Source of the DNA: Paracidovorax avenae | GTDB lineage: Bacteria > Pseudomonadota > Gammaproteobacteria > Burkholderiales > Burkholderiaceae_C | NCBI RefSeq assembly: GCF_040892545.1 | Contig: NZ_CP156079.1 | Coordinates: forward strand, 930,001-994,000 | Length of the DNA: 64,000 nt | Direction: 5' to 3' | Shown: one piece after another, positions 47,905 through 57,841 of the stretch | Layout of the letters: the number at the start of each line of letters is the position of its first letter | Numbering within the stretch: the first letter of the stretch is position 1 | Notes under the pieces: generated by a model | The model's input: the letters and a program-made list of their open reading frames with translations, nothing else | Database searches by the model: none | What the model was told of the DNA's origin: nothing | Made by a program: the position numbers and the translations under genes

Positions 47905-48285
47905 ATGACCGCCGCCACGCTCCATACAGACGTCACCATCTACCACAACGCCCGCTGCAGCAATTCGCGCGGTGCGCTCGCCCTGCTGCGGGAGCACGGT
48001 ATCGAGCCGCGCATCGTGGACTACCTCGCCGAGCCGCTGGACGAGGCCGCGCTGCGCACGCTGTTTTCTCAAGTGGGCGGCCCCGTGCGCGCGCTGCTGC
48101 GCCCGAAGGAGCCCGCCTGGCAGGCGCTGGGCCTGGACGACGAGACCATCGGCGACGAAGCGCTGATCGCGCACGTGGCGCGCCATCCGGAGTTGATGAA
48201 CCGGCCCATCGTGGTCACGCCGCGTGGCGCGCGCCTGTGCCGGCCGCCGGAAACGGTGCTGGAGCTGCTGCCGGCCGGCCGCTGA
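47905..48285 (+). CDS. arsC: Glutaredoxin-dependent arsenate reductase
   Basis: A 126-residue ArsC with the catalytic Cys18 in YHNARCSNSRGAL. The three arginine sites of the E. coli type are also in place (VRALLRPKEP, MNRPIVVTPRGARL, CRPPE). It reduces arsenate to arsenite with glutathione and glutaredoxin. No ars regulator or arsenite pump lies nearby, so it is an isolated chromosomal copy, possibly of more general redox use. It is convergent with gspE. Confidence 0.9.
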   Translation: MTAATLHTDVTIYHNARCSNSRGALALLREHGIEPRIVDYLAEPLDEAALRTLFSQVGGPVRALLRPKEPAWQALGLDDETIGDEALIAHVARHPELMNRPIVVTPRGARLCRPPETVLELLPAGR

Positions 48286-48315
48286 GCGTCGGGCGCTCCG
48301 GACGATGGGCTGCGC

Positions 48316-49677
48316 CTACTCCCGCGTGACGCGCAGCACTTCCTCGGGGCTCGTGATGCCGGCACGCACCAGCCGCTCGCCGTCTTCGCGCATGAGCGTC
48401 ATGCCGCCCGCGATCGCGGTGGCGCGCAGCTCCGCCTCCGCGGCCTGGCCGTGGATCTGCGCGCGCAGCGTGTCGTCCACCACCAGCAGCTCGAACACGC
48501 CCGTACGGCCCCGGTAGCCGCTGGGCTCGGTCGGGTCGAGCTTGCGCACCAGCCGCTGCGCCAGCACGCCCAGCAGGGAGCTGGAGAGCAGGAACGGCTC
48601 CACGCCCATGTCGGTCAGGCGGGTGACGGCGCTGGCCGCATCGTTGGTGTGCAGCGTGGCCAGCACCAGATGGCCCGTCAGCGAGGCCTGGATGGCGATC
48701 TGCGCGGTCTCGAAATCGCGGATTTCGCCGATCATGATCACGTCCGGATCCTGGCGCAGGATGGCGCGCAGCGCCTTGGCGAAGGTGAGGTCGATCTTGC
48801 TGTTGACCTGGGTCTGGCCCACGCCCGGCAGCTCGTACTCGATCGGGTCCTCCACCGTCATGATGTTGCTGCTGGTGGCGTCGAGCCGGCCCAGCGCCGC
48901 ATACAGCGTGGTGGTCTTGCCCGAGCCCGTGGGCCCGGTCACGAGCACGATGCCGTGCGGCTGGTGGATCAGCCCGTCGAAGCGCCGCAGCGTGTCGCCC
49001 TGCATGCCCACGGCCTCCAGGCTCAGCTTGCTCTCGCTCTTGTCCAGCAGGCGCAGCACCGCCCGCTCGCCATGGGCGCTCGGCAGGGTGGACACCCGCA
49101 CATCGATCGCCCGCGTGCCCAGGCGCAGGCTGATGCGGCCGTCCTGGGGCAGGCGCTTTTCGGAGATGTCCAGGTCCGCCATGATCTTCAGGCGGGAGAT
49201 CAGCGCCGCATGCAGCGCGCGGTTGGGCTGCACCACCTCGCGCAGCGTGCCGTCCACGCGGAAGCGCACGCTCGAATGCCGCTCGTAGGGCTCGATGTGG
49301 ATGTCGCTCGCGCCGTCGCGCGCAGCCTGCGTGAGCAGGGCGTTGAGCATGCGGATGATGGGCGCGTCTCCGGCCGATTCCAGCAGGTCCTCCACGGCCG
49401 GCAGCTCCTGCATCATGCGCGAGAGGTCGGCGTCGGATTCGACCTCGCTCACCACCGTGGCCGCGCTGGATTCCCCCTGCGAATAGGCCGCGCTGATGCG
49501 CTGCGCGATCGCATGCGCGTCCAGTGGCATCAGCTCCCGCACGGCATGCTTGCGCATGACCTCGGACAATGCCCCGGCGTCCGGTGCGGGGCCGTGCCAG
49601 AGCACGCAGGTATGGCCGTCGTCCTCCAGCAGCAGTTGCGAACTGCGTGCGAAGGCATAGGGAAGCGGATGGCGCAT
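48316..49677 (-). CDS. gspE: Type II secretion ATPase GspE, lacking the tetracysteine zinc module
   Basis: A 453-residue secretion ATPase. It has Walker [16 protein letters not shown], Asp box [20 protein letters not shown], Walker [16 protein letters not shown] and His box [16 protein letters not shown]. The usual C-terminal insertion with two CxxC pairs is missing: LAQRLVRKL runs straight into [17 protein letters not shown]. It is also shorter than typical GspE (about 500). GspE powers pseudopilus assembly at the inner membrane with GspL, F and C. It is the last gene of the operon; gspF, which normally follows, is absent, with arsC convergent 30 bases away. Confidence 0.93.
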   Translation of the reverse strand: MRHPLPYAFARSSQLLLEDDGHTCVLWHGPAPDAGALSEVMRKHAVRELMPLDAHAIAQRISAAYSQGESSAATVVSEVESDADLSRMMQELPAVEDLLESAGDAPIIRMLNALLTQAARDGASDIHIEPYERHSSVRFRVDGTLREVVQPNRALHAALISRLKIMADLDISEKRLPQDGRISLRLGTRAIDVRVSTLPSAHGERAVLRLLDKSESKLSLEAVGMQGDTLRRFDGLIHQPHGIVLVTGPTGSGKTTTLYAALGRLDATSSNIMTVEDPIEYELPGVGQTQVNSKIDLTFAKALRAILRQDPDVIMIGEIRDFETAQIAIQASLTGHLVLATLHTNDAASAVTRLTDMGVEPFLLSSSLLGVLAQRLVRKLDPTEPSGYRGRTGVFELLVVDDTLRAQIHGQAAEAELRATAIAGGMTLMREDGERLVRAGITSPEEVLRVTRE

Positions 49678-49714
49678 GGCGTGGCGGGGAAAGTCGGAGG
49701 ACGGGAGTGTCCGG

Positions 49715-52138
49715 TTACTGCGGGTTGTAGGCCCCGGCGTCGGCCGGTGCCGGGGCGCGTGCGGGCGCCTGCGCGGGCGCCGGGACCGGCGGGATGAGCG
49801 GCACCAGCGGCGCGGGTGGGGTGCTGCGCACGGCGGGCGCCTCGCCCTGCGGCGTGGCCGCGGGAGCCGGTGTGGGCGAAGGCGCGAGCGGCGGCAGCAC
49901 CGGGGCTCCGGATACCGCGCGCATGACCGTGCTGGGTGCCGGCTGGGTGTTCTGCTGCAGCGCGCGGATGGCTTCGTATCGGTCCATCATCAGGGCATCG
50001 CTCGTGGCCGTGTCGCGGATCACCACCGGGCGCAGGAAGACCATCAGGTTGGTTTTCTGGCGCCTGCGGTTCTCGTTGCGGAAAAGGCCACCCACGACAG
50101 GCAAGTCGCCCATCAGCGGCACCTTGTCCTGGCCCATGGAATAACGGTCTTCCAGCAATCCGCCCAGTACGATCACGTTGCCGTCGTTCACCAGCACCGT
50201 GGATTCGATCGAGCGCTTGCTCGTCGTCGGGCCGTTGGCTTGCGACAGCGTGCTCGAATCCACCTGCGACACCTCCTGGTAGAGCGTGAGCTTCACCGTG
50301 CCGTTCTCGCTGATTTGCGGGCGCACACGCAGCATCAACCCCACGTCCTTGCGCTCCACCGTCGTGAATGGGTTCACGGTGCTGCTGCCCGTGGTGTTGG
50401 CATACGAGCCGGTCACGAACGGCACGTTGTTGCCGATGATGATCTGTGCTTCCTCGTTGTCCAGCGTCATCAAATTGGGAGTGGACAGGACATTGGCGTC
50501 CCCCGTGTTCTCGAGGAAGTTCGCGAGTGCTCCGAGGTAATAGTTGCCATTGATGCGCGGCGCAATGGCGACGTTGAGCCCTTTCCCCAGCCCGGACGCA
50601 CTGCTGGCGATACCCGTGGCATTCCCGCTGGCAGCAGCCAGTGCGAGGCTGAGGATGTTGGCGTTTCCGCCGGTGGTGGATGCCGAGGAATTGGTGCCGA
50701 TGACGCCGATCGTGCCATTGCCATAGTTGCCCATCACCCCCTGCCACTGGATGCCGAATTCGGCGACCTTGTTGGCGGACACCTCGACGATCAGGCTCTC
50801 CACCAGCACCTGCGCGCGCCGGCCGTCGAGCTGGTCGATCACTGCGCGCAGTTGCCGGAACTGCGGCTCGGGCGCGGAGATGATGAGCGAGTTGGTGGAC
50901 GGGTCGGCCTGGATCTGCCCGCCCGTGGACGGCTGGTTGCTGTTCGCGCTGTTCAGGCTGCCGGCGCTGCTGCCCAGGCCACCGGCGCTCGAGCTGCCGC
51001 CCATGCCGCCGCCCGTCCCGCTGCTGCCGGTCTGCATGAGCCCCGAGCCCGAGAGCCCGGTGGAACCGGTGCCCGAACCGCCGCTGGAAGAGGACGGGCC
51101 GGAGGAGGACACGGCACCGCCGGCGTTGCTGCCCATGGAGGCCGCCAGCGCTGCCCGCAGCGTGGTCGCGAGCTTGGTGGCGTCCGCATTCTTCAGGTAC
51201 ACCACGTGGATGTTGCCCGACGCCGCCGCGCTTCCCACGACCGGCGCCTGGTCGAGCTTGTCCACCAGCGTGCGCACCAGCGCCAGGCGGGCGGGATTGG
51301 CGGCACGCACGATCAGCGAGTTGCTGCGCGGCTCGGGCAGCAGCGTGGTGCGGTAGGCCGTGTCGCTCTGCCCCGGGATGGCGCCGGCCGCGCCCGTCGC
51401 GGTGGCGGCCATGCCGGGCGTGCTGCCCGTGCCCTCCACCAGGCGCGACACCAGCGGCGCGAGCTCGCTCGCCACCGCGTTGCGCAGCGGGATCACTTCC
51501 ACGTCGCTGGCGTTGGACACATCCATCGCCGCGACGATGCGCGCGATGCGCTGCAGGTTGTCGGCGTAGTCGGTGATGACCAGCGAGTTGTTGCCCGGGT
51601 TCACGTTGATCGTGTTGTTCGGACTGATGAGCGGGCGCAGTACCGGCACCAGGTTGGCCGCATTCTCGAAATTGAGCTTGAAGATCTGCGTGACGATCTG
51701 CCCGCCGCCCGGCGCGCTGCCCGAGCCGCCCTGGGTGACCGTCACCGATCCCGACTGCAGCTTGGCGTCCGCTTCGGGAACGACCTTGTAGAGGCCCGCG
51801 GATTCCACCACCGTGAAGCCCTGCAGGCGCAGGGCGGCCAGGAACTGCTGGAAGGCTGCGGCCGGCGGCACCGCCCGTTCCGTGACCAGCGTGAGCTGGC
51901 CCTTCACGCGCGGGTCCACCACCACGTTGCGCCCGGTGATCGTGGCCATGGTGCGAGCCACCGCCTCGATGTCGGCACCGGCGAAGTTCAGCGTCACGGG
52001 CTCGCCCGGGCGCACGCTGGACGGCGCCGCGCCGGTGGCGGTCTGGGCATTCAGCGGGCCGCCGGCAGCGACGAGCATCGCGCCGGCGGCGATGGCATGG
52101 AGGGCAAACCGCAGGCGCTGCGAATTCAAGGAAGTCAT
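49715..52138 (-). CDS. gspD: Type II secretion outer-membrane secretin GspD
   Basis: An 807-residue secretin. A signal peptide (1-32) is followed by N0 ([20 protein letters not shown]), N1-N3 domains ([20 protein letters not shown]) and the C-terminal secretin pore ([20 protein letters not shown], with [10 protein letters not shown]). A glycine/serine-rich insert of roughly 65-75 residues interrupts the N3 region (DNA 50940-51140). The last 60 residues are Pro/Ala-rich. It forms the outer-membrane channel for folded exoproteins. It starts 4 bases after gspN. Confidence 0.95.
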   Translation of the reverse strand: MTSLNSQRLRFALHAIAAGAMLVAAGGPLNAQTATGAAPSSVRPGEPVTLNFAGADIEAVARTMATITGRNVVVDPRVKGQLTLVTERAVPPAAAFQQFLAALRLQGFTVVESAGLYKVVPEADAKLQSGSVTVTQGGSGSAPGGGQIVTQIFKLNFENAANLVPVLRPLISPNNTINVNPGNNSLVITDYADNLQRIARIVAAMDVSNASDVEVIPLRNAVASELAPLVSRLVEGTGSTPGMAATATGAAGAIPGQSDTAYRTTLLPEPRSNSLIVRAANPARLALVRTLVDKLDQAPVVGSAAASGNIHVVYLKNADATKLATTLRAALAASMGSNAGGAVSSSGPSSSSGGSGTGSTGLSGSGLMQTGSSGTGGGMGGSSSAGGLGSSAGSLNSANSNQPSTGGQIQADPSTNSLIISAPEPQFRQLRAVIDQLDGRRAQVLVESLIVEVSANKVAEFGIQWQGVMGNYGNGTIGVIGTNSSASTTGGNANILSLALAAASGNATGIASSASGLGKGLNVAIAPRINGNYYLGALANFLENTGDANVLSTPNLMTLDNEEAQIIIGNNVPFVTGSYANTTGSSTVNPFTTVERKDVGLMLRVRPQISENGTVKLTLYQEVSQVDSSTLSQANGPTTSKRSIESTVLVNDGNVIVLGGLLEDRYSMGQDKVPLMGDLPVVGGLFRNENRRRQKTNLMVFLRPVVIRDTATSDALMMDRYEAIRALQQNTQPAPSTVMRAVSGAPVLPPLAPSPTPAPAATPQGEAPAVRSTPPAPLVPLIPPVPAPAQAPARAPAPADAGAYNPQ

Positions 52139-52142
52139 AGGG

Positions 52143-52955
52143 TCAACCCACGGTGATGAGGGAACGGGCGCCCGTGCGCCGTCCGATGATGTTGAGAAGG
52201 TTCGAGAGCACGGCTTCGCGCTCCGGCGCGGCCGTGGCCTCGCCCTCGAAGCGCAGGCGCTGGCCGATCCAGCGGCCGCTGCCGGTGAGGCGCAGCGCGC
52301 CGTCCAGCGTCGCGAGCGACAGCGTGGTCACGTCGCCGCCCTGCAGTGTGAGCCGATAGCTGCCCATCGGGCGCAGCGTGGACAGGCGCGAGGACATGCC
52401 CAGCGCATCCAGCTGCGCCTGGCCGGCGATCACGACGCGCCCTGCGGCGCTGTCCATCGCGAGGCCCTGCGTGCGCAGCGCCAGGCGGCCCTGGGGCTGC
52501 AGGGTATTGAAGGGGGTGCCCAGCCCCGACAGCACGGCCGCCGGCCACTGGCTCTGCCCGTCGGCCACGGCCACATGCACGCCGCCCCAGCGCAGCGCGA
52601 CGCGGGCCGCGATCGGAGAGGCCGTGCAGCAGTCCGCCCGCACTTGCGCGCGCAGCCCGGTCCAGGTGGGCCGCAGCGTCCAGTGCAGCTGCCCGGGCAG
52701 CGCCGCGCGGTCGGCACTGCCCTGGCCTCCGGTCAGCACCAGTTGCGCCGAGCCGGTCCAGACCGTGCCGCGCGCCTGGGCGAGCAGGACCTGCCCGCCG
52801 CTCGCACGCTCCACGCCCGACGCCAGCCACGCAGCCGGCGCGAAAAGCACCAGGGTGGGAAGCGCGCCCAGCAGGCAGCCGGCCACGGCCCAGAGACGGG
52901 GAGACCGGGGAGGGCGCGGCACGCCTGGGCGGATGGATCGGGTGGTGCGGGGCAC
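52143..52955 (-). CDS. gspN: Type II secretion protein GspN
   Basis: A 270-residue inner-membrane protein with one N-terminal helix (LWAVAGCLLGALPTLVLFAP) and a periplasmic beta-rich region. GTVWTGSAQLVLTGGQ and GRLALRTQGLAMDSAAG are GspN-like blocks. GspN is a variable, often dispensable T2SS subunit. There is no ATG in frame; the start is GTG at 52955, or GTG 52922 for a 259-residue form, and neither has a clear ribosome site. Position between gspM and gspD matches the usual order. Confidence 0.82.
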   Translation of the reverse strand: MPRTTRSIRPGVPRPPRSPRLWAVAGCLLGALPTLVLFAPAAWLASGVERASGGQVLLAQARGTVWTGSAQLVLTGGQGSADRAALPGQLHWTLRPTWTGLRAQVRADCCTASPIAARVALRWGGVHVAVADGQSQWPAAVLSGLGTPFNTLQPQGRLALRTQGLAMDSAAGRVVIAGQAQLDALGMSSRLSTLRPMGSYRLTLQGGDVTTLSLATLDGALRLTGSGRWIGQRLRFEGEATAAPEREAVLSNLLNIIGRRTGARSLITVG

Positions 52956-53020
52956 GGTGGTGGGAAGGTGTCGGGAAAGAGTCCGTTGCAATGGAAATCC
53001 GGGATATCGGGCTGGATGGC

Positions 53021-53671
53021 CTACCGTGCGGGAAGGGCCAGCACCAGCGTGCCGTCCCAGCGCGGCATGGCGTCGTCTGCCGCCGCTGCAGCAGCCGGCT
53101 TGCCGGCGCGGGCGGCTGCCGGGCCCGGGGCAACTGCGCGTTGCGGCGAGGTCGGGCCGAGCACCGCCGCCGACCCGCCGGGCTGCGGTGCCGCCGCCGT
53201 GCTGCGGGCCAGCCGCGCCTCGACGGGCACGGCGCGGGCATTGCTGCGCGCCTGCGACAGCCATTCGCCCAGCCCGTCCGCGGGCGCACCCTTCAGCGTG
53301 ACCGTCGCGCGGTCGCCCAGGATGTTGATCTGTGCCTGCGTGCCCAGGCGCTGCGTGAGCGACGTGCGCAGCGCCTGCGACGCGTCGCCGGCCGGCGCAG
53401 CGGGAGCGGCCTGCAATTGCAGCGCTTCCGACTGCAGGGCCTGCATGCGCTGCAACTGGGCGTCCAGTGCGGCATGCTGCGCCGGCGCCTCGCGCAGCGT
53501 GCGCAGCGCCGGCGCCAGCGCCACCCACCAGAGCAGCGCCACCGCCACGACCGTGCCGGCCGCGAGCACCAGCGACTGTTCGCGCGGAGCCAGCGTCTTC
53601 CAGCGTGCGCGCAGCGCTTGCGTGCGGGATGCGGAGGCCGCGGAAGAAGAGGGTGGCCGTGACGGCTTCAT
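53021..53671 (-). CDS. gspM: Type II secretion protein GspM
   Basis: A 216-residue protein with a short cytoplasmic N-terminus (LRARWKTLAPREQSLVLAAG) and one membrane helix (TVVAVALLWWVALAPAL). A periplasmic ferredoxin-like domain (INILGDRATVTLKGAPADGL) follows, then an Ala/Pro-rich tail. GspM partners GspL in the inner-membrane platform. Its ATG overlaps the gspL stop by four bases. Confidence 0.88.
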   Translation of the reverse strand: MKPSRPPSSSAASASRTQALRARWKTLAPREQSLVLAAGTVVAVALLWWVALAPALRTLREAPAQHAALDAQLQRMQALQSEALQLQAAPAAPAGDASQALRTSLTQRLGTQAQINILGDRATVTLKGAPADGLGEWLSQARSNARAVPVEARLARSTAAAPQPGGSAAVLGPTSPQRAVAPGPAAARAGKPAAAAAADDAMPRWDGTLVLALPAR

Positions 53672-54918
53672 GGGCGTGCCCCTTCGCGCAGCAGCACCGC
53701 GCCATCCTGCAGGCTGGCCTGGTAGCCGGCAGCGGCCAGGCGTTCATTGGTCGTGGTCAGTTCCTCGGGCTGCAGCTCGATGCCCCGCAGCCGCAATTCC
53801 CCGGAGGCATAGTCGATCCCGGTGGGCAGGCGCCCCGCAGGCAGCGCGCTGCCTGCAGACGCGAGCATCGGTTCCAGGTCGCGTGCGGAGACCCCGCCCG
53901 CCTGCTGTCGCAGCCGGGCCACTTCGCGTTCCATCTGGACCGGCGCGTCCACCACCACCTGCACCTGCGGAAAGGTCTGGGTCAGCGCATTGCGCACCCC
54001 GGCCTGCTTGTCGGCGAGCGCCTGGCGCTCCTGCCAGGCCCAGGCGTTCAGCCCGGCCACCTGCGCCGCCACGCACACGCCCAGGGCCCAGCGCGCGGCC
54101 CGCCATTGCGGCGCTCGCGCGAAGGTGCCGAAGGCCGTCGCCGTCTTGCGCAGCGTGCGCGTGCGGCGGTTGCTGGCGAACTCGAACTGCGCCAGCTCCC
54201 ATGTGCCGCGGGCGGCCGCCAGCGCGCGCTGGCTCGCCGTATGCAGTACCGCGGGGCGGCCGGTCATCTGTTCGGCGAGCCGGGCCACTGCCGGCTCCGC
54301 CTGCAGCGGGGGCGGCGCCTCGCCGCCGTCCGCACCGGCTGCATCGGCCGCGCGCGAGGCGCCCGTGAGCTGGAGCGCGGCAGGCGAGAGCGGCAACACG
54401 GACGGGACGGCCTCCGGGCCCTGCCCCGTGGCCACCAGCAGCGGCTCCTCGGGCGTTCCGATCACGTAATACGCAGGCACCTCCCCGTTGCCCGGCGCGA
54501 ACTCGGGCACCACCCGCTGCACCGGCCGGCCCGCAGCCTCCAGCGCCTGCAGTGCCGCGCGCAGCCAGTTCCGGTCGCACACGGCCACCCAGGCCGGCAC
54601 GCCCGGCCGCGCACCCGGTTCCAGTGCGAAATGCAGTTGCGATGGGTCGTCCAGCAGCCGCTCTTCCAGCAGCCCTTCGAGCACTGCGCGCAGCCGCGGC
54701 GCCTGCGCGCCCTGGGGCAGCGTGACGCGCTGCCATGACAGGGCCTGGATCGGCACCACGGCGACCACCTCGCCCGCCCGCCCCGGATCGGGAAGCAGGG
54801 ACGCGCGGGCGCTGTCGTGGCGGGTGGCGGTGTGGCCGTCCGTGGTCAGCGTGTAGCCGTATTCGGTGGCCGGCCCGGGGGCGCTGCCCAGGGGCAGAAA
54901 AAGGACGAGGGTGCTCAT
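53668..54918 (-). CDS. gspL: Type II secretion protein GspL
   Basis: A 416-residue protein. A cytoplasmic actin-like domain (about 1-260) binds GspE. One membrane helix lies near WRAARWALGVCVAAQVAGLN, and the periplasmic ferredoxin-like domain ends QDGAVLLREGARP. It anchors GspE to the inner membrane. It overlaps gspM and follows gspK by 62 bases. Confidence 0.9.
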   Translation of the reverse strand: MSTLVLFLPLGSAPGPATEYGYTLTTDGHTATRHDSARASLLPDPGRAGEVVAVVPIQALSWQRVTLPQGAQAPRLRAVLEGLLEERLLDDPSQLHFALEPGARPGVPAWVAVCDRNWLRAALQALEAAGRPVQRVVPEFAPGNGEVPAYYVIGTPEEPLLVATGQGPEAVPSVLPLSPAALQLTGASRAADAAGADGGEAPPPLQAEPAVARLAEQMTGRPAVLHTASQRALAAARGTWELAQFEFASNRRTRTLRKTATAFGTFARAPQWRAARWALGVCVAAQVAGLNAWAWQERQALADKQAGVRNALTQTFPQVQVVVDAPVQMEREVARLRQQAGGVSARDLEPMLASAGSALPAGRLPTGIDYASGELRLRGIELQPEELTTTNERLAAAGYQASLQDGAVLLREGARP

Positions 54919-54980
54919 GGGTGGAATTCGCGGGCCATTTTAGGGGCGCTGCATGACGGCAGGTCCGGCGCCTGCGCAGG

Positions 54981-56039
54981 TCATCGTGCGGCGGCGGGGC
55001 TCCTCACGAACGCGCCGCGTTCGCGCCACAGCGTGCGTGCCGTGGAGCCGGCCTTGTACACCAGCGAACGTTCCTCCACGACGGTGTCGCCCAGGCGCAG
55101 GCGTCCCCGCACTTCGTAGTATGAGGACATGGTCGAGTGGGTCTCGGGCGGGATCTGCAGGCTGCCGCCCAGCTGCCGCGTGGCGTCCGCGGAAGTCTTG
55201 AAATGCTGCGACTCCCGCGCCTGCACCAGCCGCTGCGCACCTGCCGTGTCCAGTCCTTCGATGCTGGCCTGCAGCACCTGCGCGCTCGCGGTGTTGAGGT
55301 TGACCGGCGTGCGCCGCGGCAGCAAGGTTGCATATGGCTCCAGCGCCGCGACCGTGGACGCCGACAGCCCCAGCCACGTGAGCTGCGTGAAGCTGCGGGG
55401 CATGAGCGGGACAGACGCGAGGTCGGCCGGCGCGGCGGCGGGCGCTGCCGCGGTGCCCGTGCCCGTGCCCGTGCCGGCTCCCGCTGCATTGCCCTGCGCC
55501 ATCGCCTTGCGCAGCCCTTCCGCGAGCTGCTGCAGCTCCTGCTGCGGCAGCCCCAGCGCATCGAACAGGCGGCCGAACTGGCGCAGGGCGGGCGCGGACA
55601 CGGCGCCGCCCTCGACCAGGTTATAGACATTGAGCCGCGACTGCAGGTCCGTGATCTGTCCCGACAGGAAGGCGTTGGCGGTATCCGTGCTGGCATCCGG
55701 CTCCGCCGCCGCGCCATCGGGCCCCGCCGCGAGGAAGGTGGACAGCCGCGCTTCTTCCAGTGGAACGGCCCAGGGTTCCGCGAGGTGGTCCGTACCGTCC
55801 CCGCCGCGCGCGAACAGGTCTTCGCGCAGGATCAGCCGCGACCAGTCGAGCGCGCCGACCAGCAGCCAGGCCGACTGCACGCGCGCCCGTTCGGCAGATT
55901 CCACCTCGACGGCGCGCCATTGCTGCCACATCGCCGCTGCCGCGAAAGTGGCCACCAGCGCCACGGTGAGCATCGCCGCGAGGAGCGCCGCCCCGCGCTG
56001 GCGCATGGCGCCCGTCCTGCCGCCACCGCGCCGCTTCAC
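54981..56039 (-). CDS. gspK: Type II secretion minor pseudopilin GspK
   Basis: A 352-residue large pseudopilin. The prepilin cleavage region is RQRG-AALLAAMLTVALVATF; as usual for GspK there is no Glu at +5. The alpha domain contains LQSRLNVYNLVEGGAV and NLNTASAQVLQASIEGLD, a helix-hairpin-like block. A Gly/Thr repeat (GTGTGTGTAAAP) forms a loop. I chose GTG 56039: it overlaps the gspJ stop (GTGA) and has a perfect GGAGG 6 bases upstream, better than ATG 56006. GspK caps the pseudopilus tip with GspI and GspJ. Confidence 0.92.
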   Translation of the reverse strand: MKRRGGGRTGAMRQRGAALLAAMLTVALVATFAAAAMWQQWRAVEVESAERARVQSAWLLVGALDWSRLILREDLFARGGDGTDHLAEPWAVPLEEARLSTFLAAGPDGAAAEPDASTDTANAFLSGQITDLQSRLNVYNLVEGGAVSAPALRQFGRLFDALGLPQQELQQLAEGLRKAMAQGNAAGAGTGTGTGTAAAPAAAPADLASVPLMPRSFTQLTWLGLSASTVAALEPYATLLPRRTPVNLNTASAQVLQASIEGLDTAGAQRLVQARESQHFKTSADATRQLGGSLQIPPETHSTMSSYYEVRGRLRLGDTVVEERSLVYKAGSTARTLWRERGAFVRSPAAAR

Positions 56040-56746
56040 GACTTGCCTCCGCCATTGGTGGGATTGACCCAGTCCCGCGTGATCGTGCCGGCGAGCGCGC
56101 GCCCCGGCGGCAGCACGATCTGCAGGCGCACCCCGTCGGGAATGTTCGTCGGGGCCGTCGGCCCCATTGTCTGCGGGGTGGGGGCCGTGGCGCTGCTGGA
56201 CAGCCCGTTGTACCAGGCCCCGTCGCGGTAGTAGAAAAGGCGCCATTCCTGCAGCGGCATCAGCACGGTTTCCCCGCGTTCGGCCCCGGCGTTCCCTGCA
56301 CCGCCCGAGCGCGCCCACAGCGCCGCCCGCTGCCAGGCCGTGTTCCATTCGCCCAGCGTGCGCAGCGGAGACGATTGCCAGCGCAGCCACTGGTCCGTGC
56401 CGTTCACCGCGCGCCGCGCCCAGGCCACCACGAAGGCCCCTTCGTCCGGCGTGCCACTGCCGCGGCGCGTCAGGCGCAGCACCTGCCCGTCCCAGTCGAT
56501 GGGCGTGGTCTGGTCCATGGCCTGCAGCGCATCCAGGTCCGCGGTCCACTGCGCCAGCGCGGCTTCCACCACCAGCAACTCGTCCCCGCGCGCCCGCGTC
56601 TGCTCCTGTGCCCGCGCCATCCCATCCAGGCCGCGCCAGCTCATGAGCGCCAGCAGCGACATGATCACGATCGCGACCAGCAGCTCCACCAGCGTGAAGC
56701 CGGCGGCGTGGCGCAATGCCGGCATCGGGTCCGCGCGCTTCGCCAT
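56036..56746 (-). CDS. gspJ: Type II secretion minor pseudopilin GspJ
   Basis: A 236-residue prepilin-like protein with the cleavage site AAG-FTLVELLVAIVIMSLLAL and Glu at +5. The body contains LSWRGLDGMARAQEQTRARG-type and MPLQEWRLFYYRDGAWYNGL blocks typical of GspJ. It forms the pseudopilus tip with GspI and GspK. The ATG at 56746 is preferred to an upstream frame reaching 56869. About 200 bp of non-coding DNA separates it from gspI, unlike the tight packing elsewhere in this operon. Confidence 0.92.
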   Translation of the reverse strand: MAKRADPMPALRHAAGFTLVELLVAIVIMSLLALMSWRGLDGMARAQEQTRARGDELLVVEAALAQWTADLDALQAMDQTTPIDWDGQVLRLTRRGSGTPDEGAFVVAWARRAVNGTDQWLRWQSSPLRTLGEWNTAWQRAALWARSGGAGNAGAERGETVLMPLQEWRLFYYRDGAWYNGLSSSATAPTPQTMGPTAPTNIPDGVRLQIVLPPGRALAGTITRDWVNPTNGGGKS

Positions 56747-56879
56747 GGTCAATGGTCCAGCCGGCAGCATATTGCCCGGGGCAGGGGGATCGGGCACGGC
56801 CTCACCCGTCCGAAGGCCGCGGAGCAGGCCACGCCAGCAGACGCCGTGGAACGGGCTTGGCCCGGCCACGGGCGGCGTG

Positions 56880-56932
56880 CCCCTTCCCGCCGCGCGCAGC
56901 GTGGCGAGAGAAGGGGGAAGGCGCGCAGCGCC
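56880..56932. repeat. Palindromic intergenic sequence between gspI and gspJ
   Basis: The 56747-56948 gap holds two adjacent dyads: CCCCTTC (56880-56886) with GAAGGGG (56910-56916), and GGCGC (56920-56924) with GCGCC (56928-56932). The stretch ends in CAGGGGG. The arrangement resembles REP-like dispersed elements. It carries no reading frame with family similarity and interrupts an otherwise overlapping operon. Confidence 0.5.
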
Positions 56933-56948
56933 TCAGGGGGATGCCCCA

Positions 56949-57344
56949 TCAGTACCTCCCCACGATGGTGGACAGCCGCAGCACCGGCCCCGCCGCATCG
57001 AAAACCTGCGCATCCACCCGGCGGAATTGCGGATTGGGCGTCGGCCGCACGGCCACCGCCACGTCATAGCGCAATCCGGCCTGTTCACAGGGTACGGTGC
57101 TGTCCCCGATGGAGGGCATCTGGCGCGCGAGCCGCACCTTCACGAGTTCGTTTTCCGCGCAGATGTGCGCGAGCATCACGTCCGCCTGTCGCGCGGCATT
57201 GCGGGCCAGCGCCGAGGTGGCCTGCGTACCGGCCGTCAGCGCGATCGCCACGATGGCCAGGGCCACCAGGACCTCGACCAGCGTGAAACCCGCGGCCGAT
57301 GCCCGGCCTGCGCACCGGTGCGCGGGGGCTGCCCGCCGGATCAT
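56949..57344 (-). CDS. gspI: Type II secretion minor pseudopilin GspI
   Basis: A 131-residue prepilin-like protein with the cleavage site AAG-FTLVEVLVALAIVAIALTAG and Glu at +5. HICAENELVKVRLARQ is the typical GspI N-A-E-N block. It nucleates the pseudopilus tip. The ATG overlaps the gspH stop (ATGA). Confidence 0.92.
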   Translation of the reverse strand: MIRRAAPAHRCAGRASAAGFTLVEVLVALAIVAIALTAGTQATSALARNAARQADVMLAHICAENELVKVRLARQMPSIGDSTVPCEQAGLRYDVAVAVRPTPNPQFRRVDAQVFDAAGPVLRLSTIVGRY

Positions 57345-57841
57345 TGCACCGTCTCCGCCGTGAAGGGACGCAGGCCGTCGGTCGCCACGCGCACCGAGCG
57401 CCCGGGATGGGACTGGCTCGCAAGCACCACCTGCTGCGGTGCGATCAGCGGCTCGGGGCCCAGCTGCAGCAGCGCGGGGCCGACCACGTAGGTCGAGGGA
57501 TCGAGCCAGGCGCCCGGGGCCGGATTGCCGGGCAGGCCCTCGAACCGGAAGCTTCCGCCCACGGCACGCCAGCGCACCGGCGCGCCGGACGCGCGGGACT
57601 GGGCCCGCCCCGCCTCCAGCAGCGCGGCGAGGCGCTCGCCTTCGCGCTGCAGGGCCGTCTGGCCGTCGTCCCGCAGGGCGAAACCCACGCCGGCCGTCGC
57701 GATGGCGATCAGCGAGATCACCACCAGCAGTTCCAGCAGCGTGAAGCCCCTGGCGCCGCGGCATGCGCTGCCCGGGGCAGGGCCCGTGCCATGGCAGGGG
57801 CCGCGGTGCCGGCGCTTACTGCCAGCTGCCGATGTCGGCAT
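57341..57841 (-). CDS. gspH: Type II secretion minor pseudopilin GspH
   Basis: A 166-residue prepilin-like protein with the cleavage site ARG-FTLLELLVVISLIAIATAGV and Glu at +5. The leader of about 32 residues is unusually long. The body contains RLAALLEAGRAQSRASGAPV, a GspH block. It overlaps gspG by 26 bases and gspI by four. It connects the tip complex with the GspG shaft. Confidence 0.9.
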   Translation of the reverse strand: MPTSAAGSKRRHRGPCHGTGPAPGSACRGARGFTLLELLVVISLIAIATAGVGFALRDDGQTALQREGERLAALLEAGRAQSRASGAPVRWRAVGGSFRFEGLPGNPAPGAWLDPSTYVVGPALLQLGPEPLIAPQQVVLASQSHPGRSVRVATDGLRPFTAETVQ

